Of a stretch of 64,000 nucleotides of DNA, positions 14,188 through 25,720 are shown piece after piece. Location of the stretch: NCBI RefSeq assembly GCF_036588685.1, contig NC_086384.1:52913445-52977444 (forward strand). The letters are read 5' to 3'. Origin of the DNA: Mytilus trossulus (lineage: Eukaryota; Mollusca; Bivalvia; Mytilida; Mytilidae). A model generated the notes under the pieces. The model had not been told where the DNA came from. It saw only the letters and a program-made list of their open reading frames with translations, and made no database searches. The position numbers and the translations under genes were made by a program. The stretch's first letter is position 1. The number at the start of each line of letters is the position of its first letter.

Positions 14188-15045
14188 GGTAGCACAATAC
14201 AAAGATTCTATACCTCCAATTCCACAGTTTTCAAATGCTGTAACTTTCTTTATAATGCTTGAAATTTATAAAAGTGGTAGTTTTGGATAACTACAGATTA
14301 CTCTTTCAAATTAATGCAATGCAGAGGCGGATTTAATTTGGTTGCTAATATAGGGAATCACTGAAGCGTGACAGGAGCGGCCCCCCTCTTAGGTCAGTCA
14401 GTGGGCCCCCACTTATGAAAATTTCTGGATCCGCCACTGCAATGTTAGTATTATTATAATACTATTATACAACAATTATGTAATCAATTATAATAATAAC
14501 TGTGTCTACAAAATTTTACAAGACATTTCCACTTTCAATTGAAATTAGCTTCTTCGTGAATCCCTCGAGAGGGTTGATTTTATTATATGTTGTTCCTAGA
14601 GCCATTATCTACAAAAGCGTGTCTCAGATTTCTGATAGAATGTATAGATCAAATTTTACACCTAATCAAACATTATCTACTTTTATGTGGTAAGGATGTT
14701 TACACTAATTACAAATTTATGAGAGAATGGAAAATGATAGCGATTATTTGAGACACCCTTTTGTAGCTCCTGCTGTGTTGATTAAGATAACGTTAAAATT
14801 TCTTGTGTAGTTATAGAGATGAAAGAGCTAAATTCATTCAAATGAACTAACCAAGATTTTGCCACTAATTGCATAATAATTGATTTCATAATGAGTGCAT
14901 AACAAAAATATTGCATTCATTTAAAGGATTAATCTTTTATCTATCTATATATACCTCCTTTATTAATTTATATGCAGTTTTAAGAAAGTAACAGCATTTT
15001 AAAGGTTGGAGATTGGAAGCAAAAAAATCTTTGTATTGTGCTACC
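14188..15045. mobile_element. 858-bp non-autonomous DNA element flanked by TTAA, with perfect terminal inverted repeats
   Basis: The left end reads TTAA then GGTAGCACAATACAAAGATT. The right end is its exact reverse complement ending TTAA. Including the TTAA and one flanking base per side the inverted repeat is 25 bp (14183-14207 and 15026-15050). The TTAA copies at 14184-14187 and 15046-15049 look like the target duplication, as in piggyBac- or Kolobok-type elements. No transposase is recognisable; the 63-codon frame at 14502-14693 has no known motif. A second palindromic repeat (GGCGGAT .. ATCCGCCACTGC, about 14320-14445) is nested inside. Confidence 0.75.
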
Positions 15046-15379
15046 TTAAAACATTAATACTGACAAGGACTCACTCTTTCACTACATGTGGTGAAAACAA
15101 GAAGAAAATGAATTAATGAGACATTTTTCTTATTTACCATTTATTTTCGAAGGTTCCACATTTTCATTGATTGGGAAAATATTTTAACCTTGTTGATATT
15201 TGATTCCATGATTTTGCCTTCGACTGCATATGACTTTTGGAAATTAATACAATGTTAGACATTGAAAATAGTTGTTCAAGTCTTCCCATGAAACCCATGA
15301 AAATTGGCATCCAACGAATAATAATGACTCCACAGTATAACAGTTCTAGTATATATATTCACAAATCTCCATTTAAAAT

Positions 15380-15695
15380 CCAAACAAGAATGTGTCCATA
15401 GTACACGGATGCCCCACTCGCACTATCATTTTCTATGTTTAGTGGACCATGAAATTGGGGTAAAAACTGTAATTTGGCATTTAAATTATAAAGATCATAT
15501 CACAGGGAACATGTATACTAAGTTTCAAGTTGATTGGACTTCAACTTCATCCAAAACTACCTTGACCAAAAACTTTAACCTGAAGTGGGACGAACGGACG
15601 GACAAACGGATGGATGAACAGACGGACGGATGTACAGACCAGAAAAACATAATGCCCCTCTTCTATCGTAGGTGGAGCATAAAAATTGGATAACA
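15380..15695 (+). repeat. Dispersed repeat with ACGGACGG-type tail
   Basis: A block from AATGTGTCCATAGTACACGG to a GACGGACGGA-rich stretch and GTAGGTGGAGCATAAAAAT. Related tails occur near 28940-29110 and 32690-32770. The overlapping 94- and 66-codon frames are not genes. Confidence 0.55.
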
Positions 15696-15699
15696 AACG

Positions 15700-17540
15700 A
15701 CAAATATAATTCCAGGAAAATAATTTCCTGATCCAGTGGTTTCATTACTGTTACCGACCTAAAATATTTGATCACAGTTTTGTTTCATCTATTGCACTGA
15801 AAATCTAAATTCCCATGAAGGCCAGTTCCCCCTGAAGGGTGCCCAGTTTTCATTGATTTTTGAACAATACATGGTTTTTAGTAATTTGAGTTTAAAAAAG
15901 ATCTTCGGATATAAACTATAATGGTTCTTTCTTGAAGAATTTTGTATTATGGCAAATATTTGATTGTTATAATTGGTTTTTTTTTTATTCACAATTCAGT
16001 ACTTGACATATAGTTTAGACACTTATCAGTTGTTGAACACTGTATTTTTCCCTCTAGATGTCTTATAGTTACTCTAACTCCTTTGTTTTTCTTTCTGTCT
16101 GATTAAGTATATATATCAGATCTCTGCATGTTAACAAAATTCATGATTTCAAACAAATAACAATTTTATATTACTTCATCAAAACAGAATATAAAAAAAA
16201 GCTACATAAATATACAAGCATCACATACTTGAGTGAGTAAGCTCACATATTATGTATTAAATGAGACATCCACAACAGTTAACAATAAATGCTTCACATA
16301 AATAACAGCAGATTAACAGGATTATTCTGTTTTCTGTTTCTGTGCCAACACACTTTCCAGTGCTGAGTCAACACCCAAAAATCTAAATAATGGAGCCATG
16401 GCCGTCGCTGGAAATATGCTAAAAATATTTTAAAGTCAATTGTTAATGCATTAAACCAAACACAGATTATAGACAAGTTCAACTGTTAGCTATTATCACT
16501 ATTTATATAATACCCGTGATTAAAGTATTCAGTAAAGAGAAAGTTGATAAGTGATCATAGATGTAAAAGTTGTTAATTTCTGTGTCATTTGGTCCCTTGT
16601 GGAGAGTTGTCTCTTTGGTATCATACCACATCTTCTTTTTTATATCACAGGGTAAAGCATGCTAACATGAAGCTTGATGCCAAACTTCAGAAATCCTATG
16701 AGCATTGATTTGCTGTTTCTGAATTATTGCAATACAAATTTCATACACCAAAGAGAGCAGATCTATTGCCTATATTATCTTAATCAAAGAGCAGATTGCT
16801 CTGAAGGAAACAATTGCCATTGTTTTCCTTGATACATGTATTAGTTCAACTGCACGTGTAAAATGCTCGTAAAATGTAATTTAAGTAATCTGAATAGTTA
16901 ATCAACTTTAAAAGTAGCCAATCCTCGATACAAGTGTATGAACAATGTACTTATTGTGTTTTATTTTTGTACTATCAATTCCAAGTTTACTTTCCACAGC
17001 AGTCACTGAGAGTGAGAGAAGGTATTTCACTTCGTACCTTATCACCTATTTTCCTACGTGAATTCTATGTGGAACCCCATTCCTAACTCTTTAAATATTT
17101 AATTTTCTTTGGGTTAGTGGGCATGACTCCTTTCCGTACACATTCCTCTGTTTAAATTGCGATTGGTTTTTATATAATACGACGTCTATCGACAGAACAA
17201 GTTAATTTTTCTCGACGTATGGTCGTTTGACAAAAGTTACTTACAGAAGGGAGACAACTCGAAGCGATAATATGGAAGACTCCATTTTGCCTGAAGGGGT
17301 GTTCTAGTTACACCTTTACATTGTGGACTACATTTATTTTAATTTAAATGATGCATACGATTTAAAATTATGCAACAACAATAACCCTCAATAGCAGATA
17401 GACATAGAAAGGACCTCGTGAGTTTCAAATGAATAGATGGAGTGGGGAATCCAGAGCAACATTCAATCTGATACCCCTTCAAGTCAAGAAAACTATACGC
17501 ATGCGCATAATTACCTAAACAAACCCTAGACTTGTGATTT
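15700..17540. other. Intergenic, no gene recognised
   Basis: AT-rich single-copy-looking sequence. A family A fragment in reverse lies at about 16590-16640 (GGAGAGTTGTCTCTTTGGTA). No exon or RNA gene could be supported. Confidence 0.5.
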
Positions 17541-17544
17541 GTAG

Positions 17545-17728
17545 TGTAGCGGGGTTGCTTCCCCTTAGTACAGGTAGAACATATATAGCCAGTTTTAATC
17601 AACTGAGCTAGGGAATCGATTCTTTGGCTCAGTGGGTTAAAGCACTGACTGTCACCCAGACGACCGGGGTTCGAATCCCGGTGGTGACGATATGAATTTG
17701 TAGAGTAGATACGTGCTCTCCGGTTACA
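17545..17728 (+). repeat. Left LTR of the TRIM-like element
   Basis: 184 bp, TG..CA ends. Contains a small GGGG/CCCC hairpin near the start (GGGGTTGCTTCCCC), a tRNA-like A box (TGGCTCAGTGGGT from 17635) and B box (GGTTCGAATCC, 17668-17678). Confidence 0.85.
17635..17690 (+). ncRNA. tRNA-Asp-like segment with Pol III A and B boxes inside the left LTR
   Basis: The A box TGGCTCAGTGG and B box GGTTCGAATCC are about 33 bp apart, as in tRNA genes. Between them CTGTCAC resembles a tRNA-Asp anticodon loop (GTC). It does not fold as an intact tRNA: the T arm is off by one base and there is no matching 5' acceptor strand, so it is an internal promoter relic or co-opted promoter. The right LTR copy is at about 17927-17982. 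Confidence 0.65.
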
Positions 17729-17730
17729 TT

Positions 17731-17742
17731 TGGCGCCGGACT
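17731..17742 (+). promoter_or_regulatory. Putative primer-binding site of the TRIM-like element
   Basis: TGGCGCCGGACT begins two bases after the left LTR. The first seven bases match the start of PBS sequences complementary to tRNA-Lys 3' ends. The rest does not, so the primer tRNA is not assigned. Confidence 0.6.
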
Positions 17743-17836
17743 AAAAAAGCCATGATGGTTATCTGGAGTATAGCCAGGGTTTGTGTTGTCAAGAGTCATA
17801 TATGAAGATATGATGACTCTTGTGGTGGGGGAATAG

Positions 17837-18020
17837 TGTAGCGGGGTTGCTTCCCCTTAGTACAGGTAGAACATATATAGCCAGTTTTAATCAACTGAGC
17901 TAGGGAATCGATTCTTTGGCTCAGTGGGTTAAAGCACTGACTGTCACCCAGACAACCGGGGTTCGAATCCCGGTGGTGATGATATGAATTTGTAGAGTAG
18001 ATACGTGCTCTCCGGTTACA
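17837..18020 (+). repeat. Right LTR of the TRIM-like element
   Basis: Same as the left LTR except two positions (CAGACG/CAGACA and GACGAT/GATGAT). Preceded by the purine-rich tract at about 17824-17836. Confidence 0.85.
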
Positions 18021-18024
18021 GTAG

Positions 18025-18744
18025 CAAGGACGTATATTAAATGTTAATTAAAGGACCTCCATTTCTTTATGGAAGTACAATATCAAATATCAGTTTCATA
18101 ACGGTGACATTTAAGAAAACTCTACTTCAGTTCTTATATGACAGAAATAGATTTATCGATCGGAATTCATGGAACTTCGCATGTTATCAAAACTGGGGAA
18201 TTCCCTCTGACGTGTTTCTAAATTTATAAAAACACTAAATATAAATACTGCTTAATTCTGATTTTCCGTGTTGTTAAAAACATGCATACAAGTCAAAGGA
18301 AATATCCAAACATGAAGATTGTGAGAAGAACATTATAGGACAGTTGTTTAAATTCAATCCTTTTGTTTTTTATACCATTTAAAGCAAGACAATCTCAAGA
18401 ATCTGAGATGTTCCTTGATGTTTAGAATAAAACGGTTGACGTAAGGGCATGGCCCTGAGTCAATGGTATAAGTCTACAGATTGCTTAAAAGCAATTATAT
18501 CCCAAAAACAGAAAACAACACGAAAACTAATATATGAAACCTGCCTGACAGACATGTTCACCTGACAATTATTCCAAACACCAATCTGATAATTTAATCA
18601 CTGTTTATAGTATCTGAAATATAGACTTAACAATTAAGGAAAACTTAAGTAACCTTAACAGTTACCGCTACCTACGTACATTATATTATTTGATAAGTCA
18701 ATATATCTCATGACAAAAGCTGCACCTCTAAGTGTTTCAAACAG
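18025..18744. other. 3' flank of the SDR gene
   Basis: AT-rich. A 62-codon + strand frame at 18041-18229 has no recognisable motif and no splice context; nothing else supported. Confidence 0.5.
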
Positions 18745-21700
18745 TCACTTAACCATGAAAATGAGGTGAAGGACAATGGACATATGACGAGCAGAAACTT
18801 CATAACATAAGGTATATCTGCATACAAGGATTGAGGCATCTAGTACTTCTACCTTAAGAAATTGGAAAAAGATTACGCTTTCAGAGATTAGAAATTCCTG
18901 TCTCTTTCTGTGACGTAGCAGAAGAGACAAAAAAATGTAAAATTGGAAGAATTGTACAAGATTTATTACCTGTAAACCCATATAATATATATATACCTTA
19001 AGCATGGTACTAACAGGTACATAATCCTTGGCATCATTATTATTTTTTCATTACAAAGCACTGCTCTGACTGTTGCTTTCGCCACATAATCTTCTGACAG
19101 AGGTGGTATCAGCCAAGGAAATCTGTAATTACAACATAATTGTTATAGCTAATTAAAGGTCCACTTATTCTTGTTATTGGCTTTAAATCACTTTTGAAAA
19201 TGAATCACACTGTATAGAGTTTATTGATGTCATATCAAAATATCAACCTCAGTATGTAATGGTTCCCAGCAGTTAAAAAAAAAAGTCCATTTATAAGTAA
19301 AATACGGAAAAACAGTAACCCTTTTCACAAAAAATCTTAAGTGTAAAATTTATTGTAAGTCTAAAATATTCCTTAACAATTCAATTAAATATTTTTATCG
19401 TAAGATTAATTTTACACTTAAGATTTTTTGTGAAAAGGGCTACAGGATTTTTTTTTACTAAATTTACTTCTGTATACTATCTTTTCATGAAAAGCTTCTC
19501 TCCAAGTTAAGTAGAAATCCAGAATAGTTTAAGAAAGTTATTAAAACTTTAAAAACTTTAACCACAGAGTGAATATTTGTGGACACTGCCGACAACGACT
19601 ATGATGACGAGGGAATGTAGGATCGCTATGTCTTGCTTTTTTGGCTCGACAAAACTGGGGTCAAGAAACATGCATTTTTGGTTAATGTACTTTTTTCCAG
19701 TTGAAATTATAGGAGGAATAGAGGTTACTAAATATCACAACAAAATAAAAAAAATAAAAAATTACAGAAATCGCTTAAATTTTACAATTGTTTAGTTAAA
19801 GTTCAGCTTGTTAGAAAAAAATAATAAAAAGTATAGGTCACAGATGAGTTAAAAAAGATATTTCAATTTAAATGCAAAAAAAAATCTATTTTTGCACCAA
19901 AGGGAGATAATTCGGAGCTTTTTCAGTGATTTAAACATTTTAAAATCAAATTGAATGGATTTTTTTGGTTGATTTTTGTATCATATCATAAAGTAGCAAC
20001 TAATAGTGTAATAAATAAAATTTGAAATGAAAAAAAATGTTTAAAATTTTGCTTAACTTTTTGTACCCTCAAGCCTCCTTAGTCCTGAGACATTACATTA
20101 CAACTCTTACCTTAAGTTTTAATTCCTGAAACTTCAATAGTCTTACCTTAGTTTTAAGTCCTGAAACTTCAATAGTCTTACCTTAGTTTTAAGTCCTGAA
20201 ACTTTAATAGTCTCACCTTAGTTTTAAGTCCTGGAACATGTCATTCTGGACCTGGTATGAGTGTACTGAAGTAAGGTGTATATTTGGATATTCCTCAAGC
20301 TCTAAATGGAGGGCCTCTGATATCCCTGTTGTCATAAACTTAGACCCACAATAACTGGAGGCCCCTCTCAGTGACATGATCCCTAACATAGAGCTGATTG
20401 TAACTATATGTCCTCGGCCTTGGGATATCATTCCTGGCAGAAATGCTTTATATGCCTGCAATCAAAATGTATAGCTTTACAGTTTTTACAAACATTTTGA
20501 AATATCTTTACAGTTCTTATTAACATTTTGAAATGATCTTATAGAGTTGATTTGTGTATGGCCTATTGTGAAACAAATCAAAATAATACTAGACCATTAT
20601 TACTTCTGAAACAAAATATAACGACGAAACATAACTTTTAAATGAAAAGTCATTTAAAATCATTTTCATACTAAAATTAATTTTCTAATTTTCAAAAACA
20701 TAAAATTTCCAAATATCACACATGCAAGAAACATAAATTTTTAAAAGACTAGTCATTTTTGTTAGATTTTCATAAACTTAATTGATTTTCAGTGGCAGAT
20801 GCAAAACTTTTTAGACTTTTGAATGGTTTTAATATTGACAAAAAGTTTTTTCTAAAGATCACCATGCTATTGAAATCAAACAATTTTAGTGCTGTATTTG
20901 TTTGTCATTCTAAATGTCTAATGAAAATTATCATTACAAACGAATTGAATAAGAATCCTCCATTTCCTAATAGTGGTTTATTAAGTTAGAGAGCTGATCA
21001 AAGGATAGCCAACAAGCTGATTGCTAAAGGCCTTACACCAAATAATCAACAGGACCCCAATAAAGGACTGGAGTAAAATTTTGAATGAACTAAAAGAAAA
21101 ATGAAAAATACATTACCATTACCTAAAACTTTTTTATCTGCCCTTTGCTGCTTATACCTTAGTGATTTTGAAATAAAATTCAATTATCACAGTTTGAAAA
21201 CTCACCCAAATATGTGCCAATGCATTTATTGCAAAAGTTTTGTGTATATTTTCTTCTGTATCATTTAAGACTAGAGCACCATTAAATATACCGGCGTTGT
21301 TGACTAGAATTGTTACATCACCAATAGAACTCTTTATTTCTTCTCCCTGAAATAATAAAGCATGCTTCTTTATACTGATTCTTGTAACATGAAACTTTAC
21401 AAATAACAAATCAGTGGGGAGATCTGTGTTGAAGAAATATTTAAGCAACAAAAAAAGCCTTCTCTAACAATTACCGTTTTATAGATAAGTTCTCTGTCAC
21501 AAACATCACAGACAAAATAAGAACAGGACACACCAAGATTCTGTACATCTTCTGTTGTTTTCTGTAAAGGCTCTTCCTTCCTTCCCCATAAAATAATCTG
21601 TAAATATCAAATGGTTATATAGAATTAAATGTGTGTATAAATTAAAATTCACTTTCACGTTTGTCTTTCCATTCACAGGGAGAAATGTCTCACTAGTGCA

Positions 21701-24700
21701 AGGTAACATACAAACTCTTAACATTTGTTTTTGTCATAGATATTCCCTTACACCATGTACATATTTTAAGTACAGGGTTAATGGTCTCATCAGCAATCAG
21801 TAATTTATCGCCTACATGTATCTTATACTTGTATCATTTTATCTTCACATGTTGTATAGAGGGGGTAAAATATCCTAACTGCACAGTGAGATAGTATAGA
21901 AACCAATTTCAGTAAGCAAGCTGATGTTCTTACACCACTTTTCCTCCTAAAAAGCTTTATCATGAGCCAGTTTTTTTTAGCAATCAAATGACAATTAAAG
22001 GCAATATATTATTTTGCAATTGTTTATCTGTACCCAAAATCATTTGAATTCTTAATTTGCTTTCAATATGTGACTAAACCATGTAAAACTAAAGGAAAAC
22101 ATTCTGTCATTAACAATGGTGAAGTTATTATGACAAATTCATTTAAATGTACTTTTTATTTGATATCTTCCTTAGAAGGATTTTCCTCTCATAGTTTGGT
22201 ACCGATTGGAACAGTGATCAGATGCATATGTCATCTGGAAACACCTTTTCTGAAGAAATTAGCCATACTGATTTTTTTTATTACATGTGAATTCTTAACC
22301 AAAATATTATTTTCTAAAGATCACCATGCAATTGAAATCAAACAATATTAGTGCTGTATTTGTTTGTCATTCTAAATAAATGATGCGCTTATTTTATTCA
22401 TGAACCTGGTTCTATTGATAGATATAATGAACGTTTTACTTGGAATTTATTTTGAGATACATGTATCATGAGTGAATTATTTGCTAAGTCTATATTTTTA
22501 TCATCTTCGCTAGCCAAGGGTTACGATCCACTCCCGCTTTCACAAGAGAGCGGGAGTGGATCGTAACCCTTGGCTAGCGAAGATGTATTTTTATACACAT
22601 ACTTTTATTTATTAAACATGACAAAACAATTCCTAAACAAATAAATCACAAGAAATACAAAATTTATCAATATTTTTTTTCCAAGAAAATGTAGATAACA
22701 AATAATATTATCTCATTTCATCAATGATAAAATTGAGAATGGAAATGGGGAATGTGTCAAAGAGACAACAACCCGACCAAAATAAAAAAACAACAGCAGA
22801 AGGTCACCAACAGGTCTTCAATGTAGCGAGAAATTCCCGCACCCGGAGGCGTCCTTTAGCTGGCCCCTAAACAAATATATACTAGTTCAGTGATAATGAT
22901 CTATTGTTAGAATTGTTAATTTTCAAGAGCAATTTGTTTTGAAAGATTATCGTATTTAATATAAATTTTATTTTTGAAAAACCAAGTGTTGCGTTTTCAT
23001 TGGCACTCAGTATATATGAAATAAAAAAATGTTAAACAATGATTTAATTATCTGAAAAAGAAACAAAATATCTCATATTTCTTATGCTGGTATCTGAAAA
23101 TTGACTTTTATGGCTTCTTAATATCAGTGTCAGTAGAAATTAAACCAGCATGATGATGTAAAAGTTTATATAAATTTGATTGAACAATATACCAGCATAA
23201 TGGTGTATTACATATATATCATGTTATATCAATTACATTACAATGTATATAACATTTTGTGTAAACTTAAAGACAAATAAAATAGTCTGTACATATGTTT
23301 TTCAAGTTTCTTTCACTTGCAAGTTTAAAAGAATTAAAACCTAGTCTTTTTGATAATTTACAGGGGTGTAAAATATATGCATGACCAAAGAAGGTTTTGT
23401 ATGAAGGCACATGAAAATATTTTGTGCTAAAGTTAAACTGTAATATATATAAATATATAGATATATATAAGAAGGTGTGGTAAGAGTTCCAATGAGACAT
23501 ACCCTCAATCCAAGTCACAATCTGTATATGTAAATCATAATATAGGTACGGTCTTCAACACAGAGTCTTAATTGGCTAACATCGAACAGCAAAAGAGCCC
23601 AAAAAATGACTAGTTTTATACACTTAAAACAGGAAAAGCTACAGTTTTTGCAATTTCAACACTCCTGATCTGCTACAAATGTAACCATGGTAACCTTACT
23701 ATAGATGAAAGTGATGAATAATGAATGAAAGGCTTGAACTGTTGAAGACATCAAAATTGTTCAGAAAAAAATGTTGTTTCCTGGAGTCTAAAGGTCAATA
23801 TAACCTGATAACAATTTGATATTTATTTTAAGCTTCAATCATCAATTAATGAATTTGTGCATAGGGAATTACAATTTGTGACAAAAGGCATTATCATGAT
23901 TATAGAGGGGGGATAGGACCTTTATCAGGACTCCAGGATTGTTTTTTTTTAAGCCCAGGATTTCGTGTTTTATAAGCTCTGCATTTCGGGATCAGGACCC
24001 TTCCTACCCTCTCTCATTATAGCTCTTGCCTAATTTGTATCAATTGAAGACTACTTTCACATATATGCATTTTCCTGTACATTTTAGAATGTCACAGTAA
24101 GAGTAAATTGTTCCTTGGATTTTTTGGTAAACTGTGGTACATTTACGTACGTATGACTGAATACATATCAATTATCAGTTGGACTCTCCCTCTTTTATCA
24201 CAGATTTAAAAGAACAAAACATTTATGCATCATGATCTCAAGTGATGAAACTCATTCTTTTGAGTTCACAAACACAACTAGAAACTAGTAAGATAGTCAC
24301 TATAATAATCATGATAATACACCTTATCGATATTTGTCCGCCATTACTGGATATCACACAGGTTCCCATAATTAAAATTTTGACGTCATAAAACAAAATA
24401 TCTGACGCCACAATGGAAAAGTGATTGTTGTTGACGTCAAAAGTTCAAGTGGCCTTGTCAGAGGCCTTTGCGATAAGGTGTACTGTAAATTCAGAAATTA
24501 ATGCGAGGTTTTTATTATTGCGAAAAATGCGACTGAGGTGTAAACGCAAAAATTTTAAAAACTCGCATTTTGAAATTTTTGATATGAATTTAACAGGATT
24601 TTTCTCAAAATCGTAAAAATAAAAATCGTATTTAAGTCTAAACTGACAAAATCGCAATAATAAATGCACGCAATAATTTCTGAATTTACAGTAATTGTTT

Positions 24701-25010
24701 TTAGTAAAAACATGAGTAGAGACAGAGTATTAGCACATCATAACTTGTACTACAGCATAGTTTTATAGACAAATTGACTACTTACATGTTTAGGTTTTAA
24801 TTTAGAAAATTGTAAGGCCATTTGCCTCCCAATTCCTCTTCCACCACCAGTTATCAGGATTACGTCGTCTGCAACTGATTTTTCTTTTCTTGGCAAAATC
24901 TTTAAAATTAATGTTTTTAAAACATAATAAAACGCTTTAAACACTGAATAAACTGAGAGAAATATAAAACGACAGCATTCCCAAAGAACATATGAACTGT
25001 CAGATTCCAT
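18745..25010 (-). CDS. Short-chain dehydrogenase/reductase, SDR16C / 17-beta-HSD11/13-like (complete, 6 exons)
   Basis: Exons on the minus strand: 25010-24786, 21597-21475, 21346-21206, 20455-20217, 19122-18997 and 18817-18745, total 927 nt, 308 aa, all phases agreeing. The N-terminus (MESDSSYVLWECCRFIFLSV) is a hydrophobic membrane anchor. Next come the Rossmann nucleotide site ITGGGRGIGRQ (about residues 53-63), the NNAG motif in exon 3 (VTILVNNAGIFNG), the catalytic Ser in ITISSMLG and the YCGSK Tyr/Lys pair in exon 4. Length and anchor fit the SDR16C group (epidermal retinal dehydrogenase 2, RDH10, HSD17B11/13), microsomal or lipid-droplet NAD(P)-dependent enzymes acting on retinoids or steroids. 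Substrate cannot be read from sequence. The last exon is short (24 codons) and less certain. The donor of exon 4 is followed by a tandem array of donor copies. Confidence 0.9.
19315..19443. repeat. Foldback element, 36-bp inverted arms
   Basis: Arms 19315-19350 and 19408-19443 are reverse complements with one mismatch (core CCCTTTTCACAAAAAATC), spacer 57 bp. It lies in the SDR intron before exon 5. A small MITE or hairpin. Confidence 0.8.
19740..19990 (+). repeat. Dispersed repeat, partner at 60440-60690
   Basis: Shares in inverted orientation TTTTGCACCAAAGGGAGAT and the run through CACAGATGAGTTAAAA with the block in the mitofusin gene. Intronic in the SDR gene. Confidence 0.6.
20105..20216 (-). 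repeat. 35-bp tandem array of splice-donor copies behind SDR exon 4
   Basis: On the minus strand the exon ends CAGGACTTAAAACTAAG and then GTGAGA. Three further copies of CAGGA(C/A)TTAAAACTAAG or a one-base variant follow, each with GTAAGA. Donor positions on the + strand are 20211-20216 (real) and 20176-20181, 20141-20146 and 20105-20110 (copies): spacing 35, 35, 36. Confidence 0.92.
20845..20925 (+). repeat. Dispersed repeat fragment, partner at 22308-22376
   Basis: CTAAAGATCACCATGC and TTAGTGCTGTATTTGTTTG occur in both blocks, in the same orientation. The short + strand frames here (20792-20989, 22070-22351) are part of this repeat and not genes. Confidence 0.6.
22502..22585. repeat. Perfect 37-bp palindrome with 10-nt loop
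   Basis: Arms 22502-22538 and 22549-22585 are exact reverse complements (start CATCTTCGCTAGCCAAGG), loop TTCACAAGAG. One diverged arm recurs at 60907-60939. In the SDR first intron. Confidence 0.95.
22730..22880 (+). repeat. Dispersed family C element
   Basis: AATTGAGAATGGAAATGGGG, then AGAGACAACAACCCGACC and CTGGCCCCTAAACAA. Other copies: 31050-31190 (reverse), 42212-42372 and 52815-52930. Confidence 0.75.
23469..23615 (+). repeat. Dispersed family A element
   Basis: GGTGTGGTAAGAGTTCCAAT then GGTACGGTCTTCAACACAGA. SDR intron 1. Confidence 0.65.
23905..24015 (+). repeat. Dispersed family E repeat
   Basis: GGGGGGATAGGACCTTTATC to GGGATCAGGACCCTTCCTAC; see 1013-1165. Confidence 0.6.
24480..24695. 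mobile_element. About 215-bp MITE with terminal inverted repeats and TA flanks
   Basis: Left end TACTGTAAATTCAGAAATTA, right end TAATTTCTGAATTTACAGTA. The interior is rich in TGCG/CGCA-type sequence. A truncated relative lies at 59966-60105. No coding capacity; the two overlapping short frames are shadows. Confidence 0.75.
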
Positions 25011-25720
25011 AACTAAAGGACTTCACTAAAATGTATTTTGCATTGTTGATGTTTTGATGCGGGTTTTTATCTGCCGCTTGTGGTATTAAAAATATGAACT
25101 CTGACATTGAAAACATATATGGATGAAAAATTGTATTTAATCTAGAAATTTATAACTCATATCCTTGATTCAATATAGAATTTACAAAAAAAAATATACT
25201 GATCATAAGAATATCAGTTTTCACTACTTACAAATATATATTTTTATTCTTCCTAAAACATAATATCCTTTACGGGTCTGAATCGATCTTTTAGATTCAC
25301 CGTTGACAATTTTTCGGAATTCCTCGGACTGAAATGGCAGACGAAAAGAAGTATATTTTTTTTTAATTATATGTGAGCTCTTGACATCACTTGGTGTCCG
25401 ACGCATTGTATGACGTCCGTTGTCTCAAACTTGTAAAAAATCTTCTCCTCTGAAATACTGTTGCCATGTGGGAAATGATGCAAATTGCAATGAACCTTAC
25501 ATGAAATTTTATTACATTCACTAAACATGCTAAAGTCTAGTAAAGATTGTCTGAAGACAGTAAAGTTTAAACATATTTATTCATAGTGGATTGGGAAACT
25601 TGTTATTGCAGCTTATAATTTGAGGAATGTGCTACCTTAAATACCAGCTTTATACGAAGACTATGTCCTATATATTGATTGATTATTGATTGCTCAACGT
25701 CCAGTGGCAAAGATTTCAAG

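Larger units (their letters stand above)
17545..18020 (+). mobile_element. Miniature LTR retrotransposon (TRIM-like) with tRNA-like sequence in its LTRs
   Basis: Two 184-bp direct repeats (17545-17728 and 17837-18020) begin TGTAGCGG and end GGTTACA, the canonical TG..CA. The interior is only 108 bp. Two bases after the left LTR is TGGCGCCGGACT, positioned and starting (TGG) like a tRNA primer-binding site. Directly before the right LTR is a purine-rich GGTGGGGGAATAG, a plausible polypurine tract. The element is flanked by GTAG at 17541-17544 and 18021-18024. There is no coding capacity. The LTRs differ at two bases, both CpG to TpG/CpA type. Confidence 0.85.

Noticed and set aside
17635..17982. 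Two tRNA-Asp genes
   Set aside because: A and B boxes are good, but the T arm is out of register and there is no 5' acceptor strand. The copies sit inside LTRs.
25224..25406. 60-codon minus-strand frame MRRTPSDVKSSHIIKKKY..
   Set aside because: No known domain, and the SDR gene already has a good start at 25010; at most a 5' noncoding exon.
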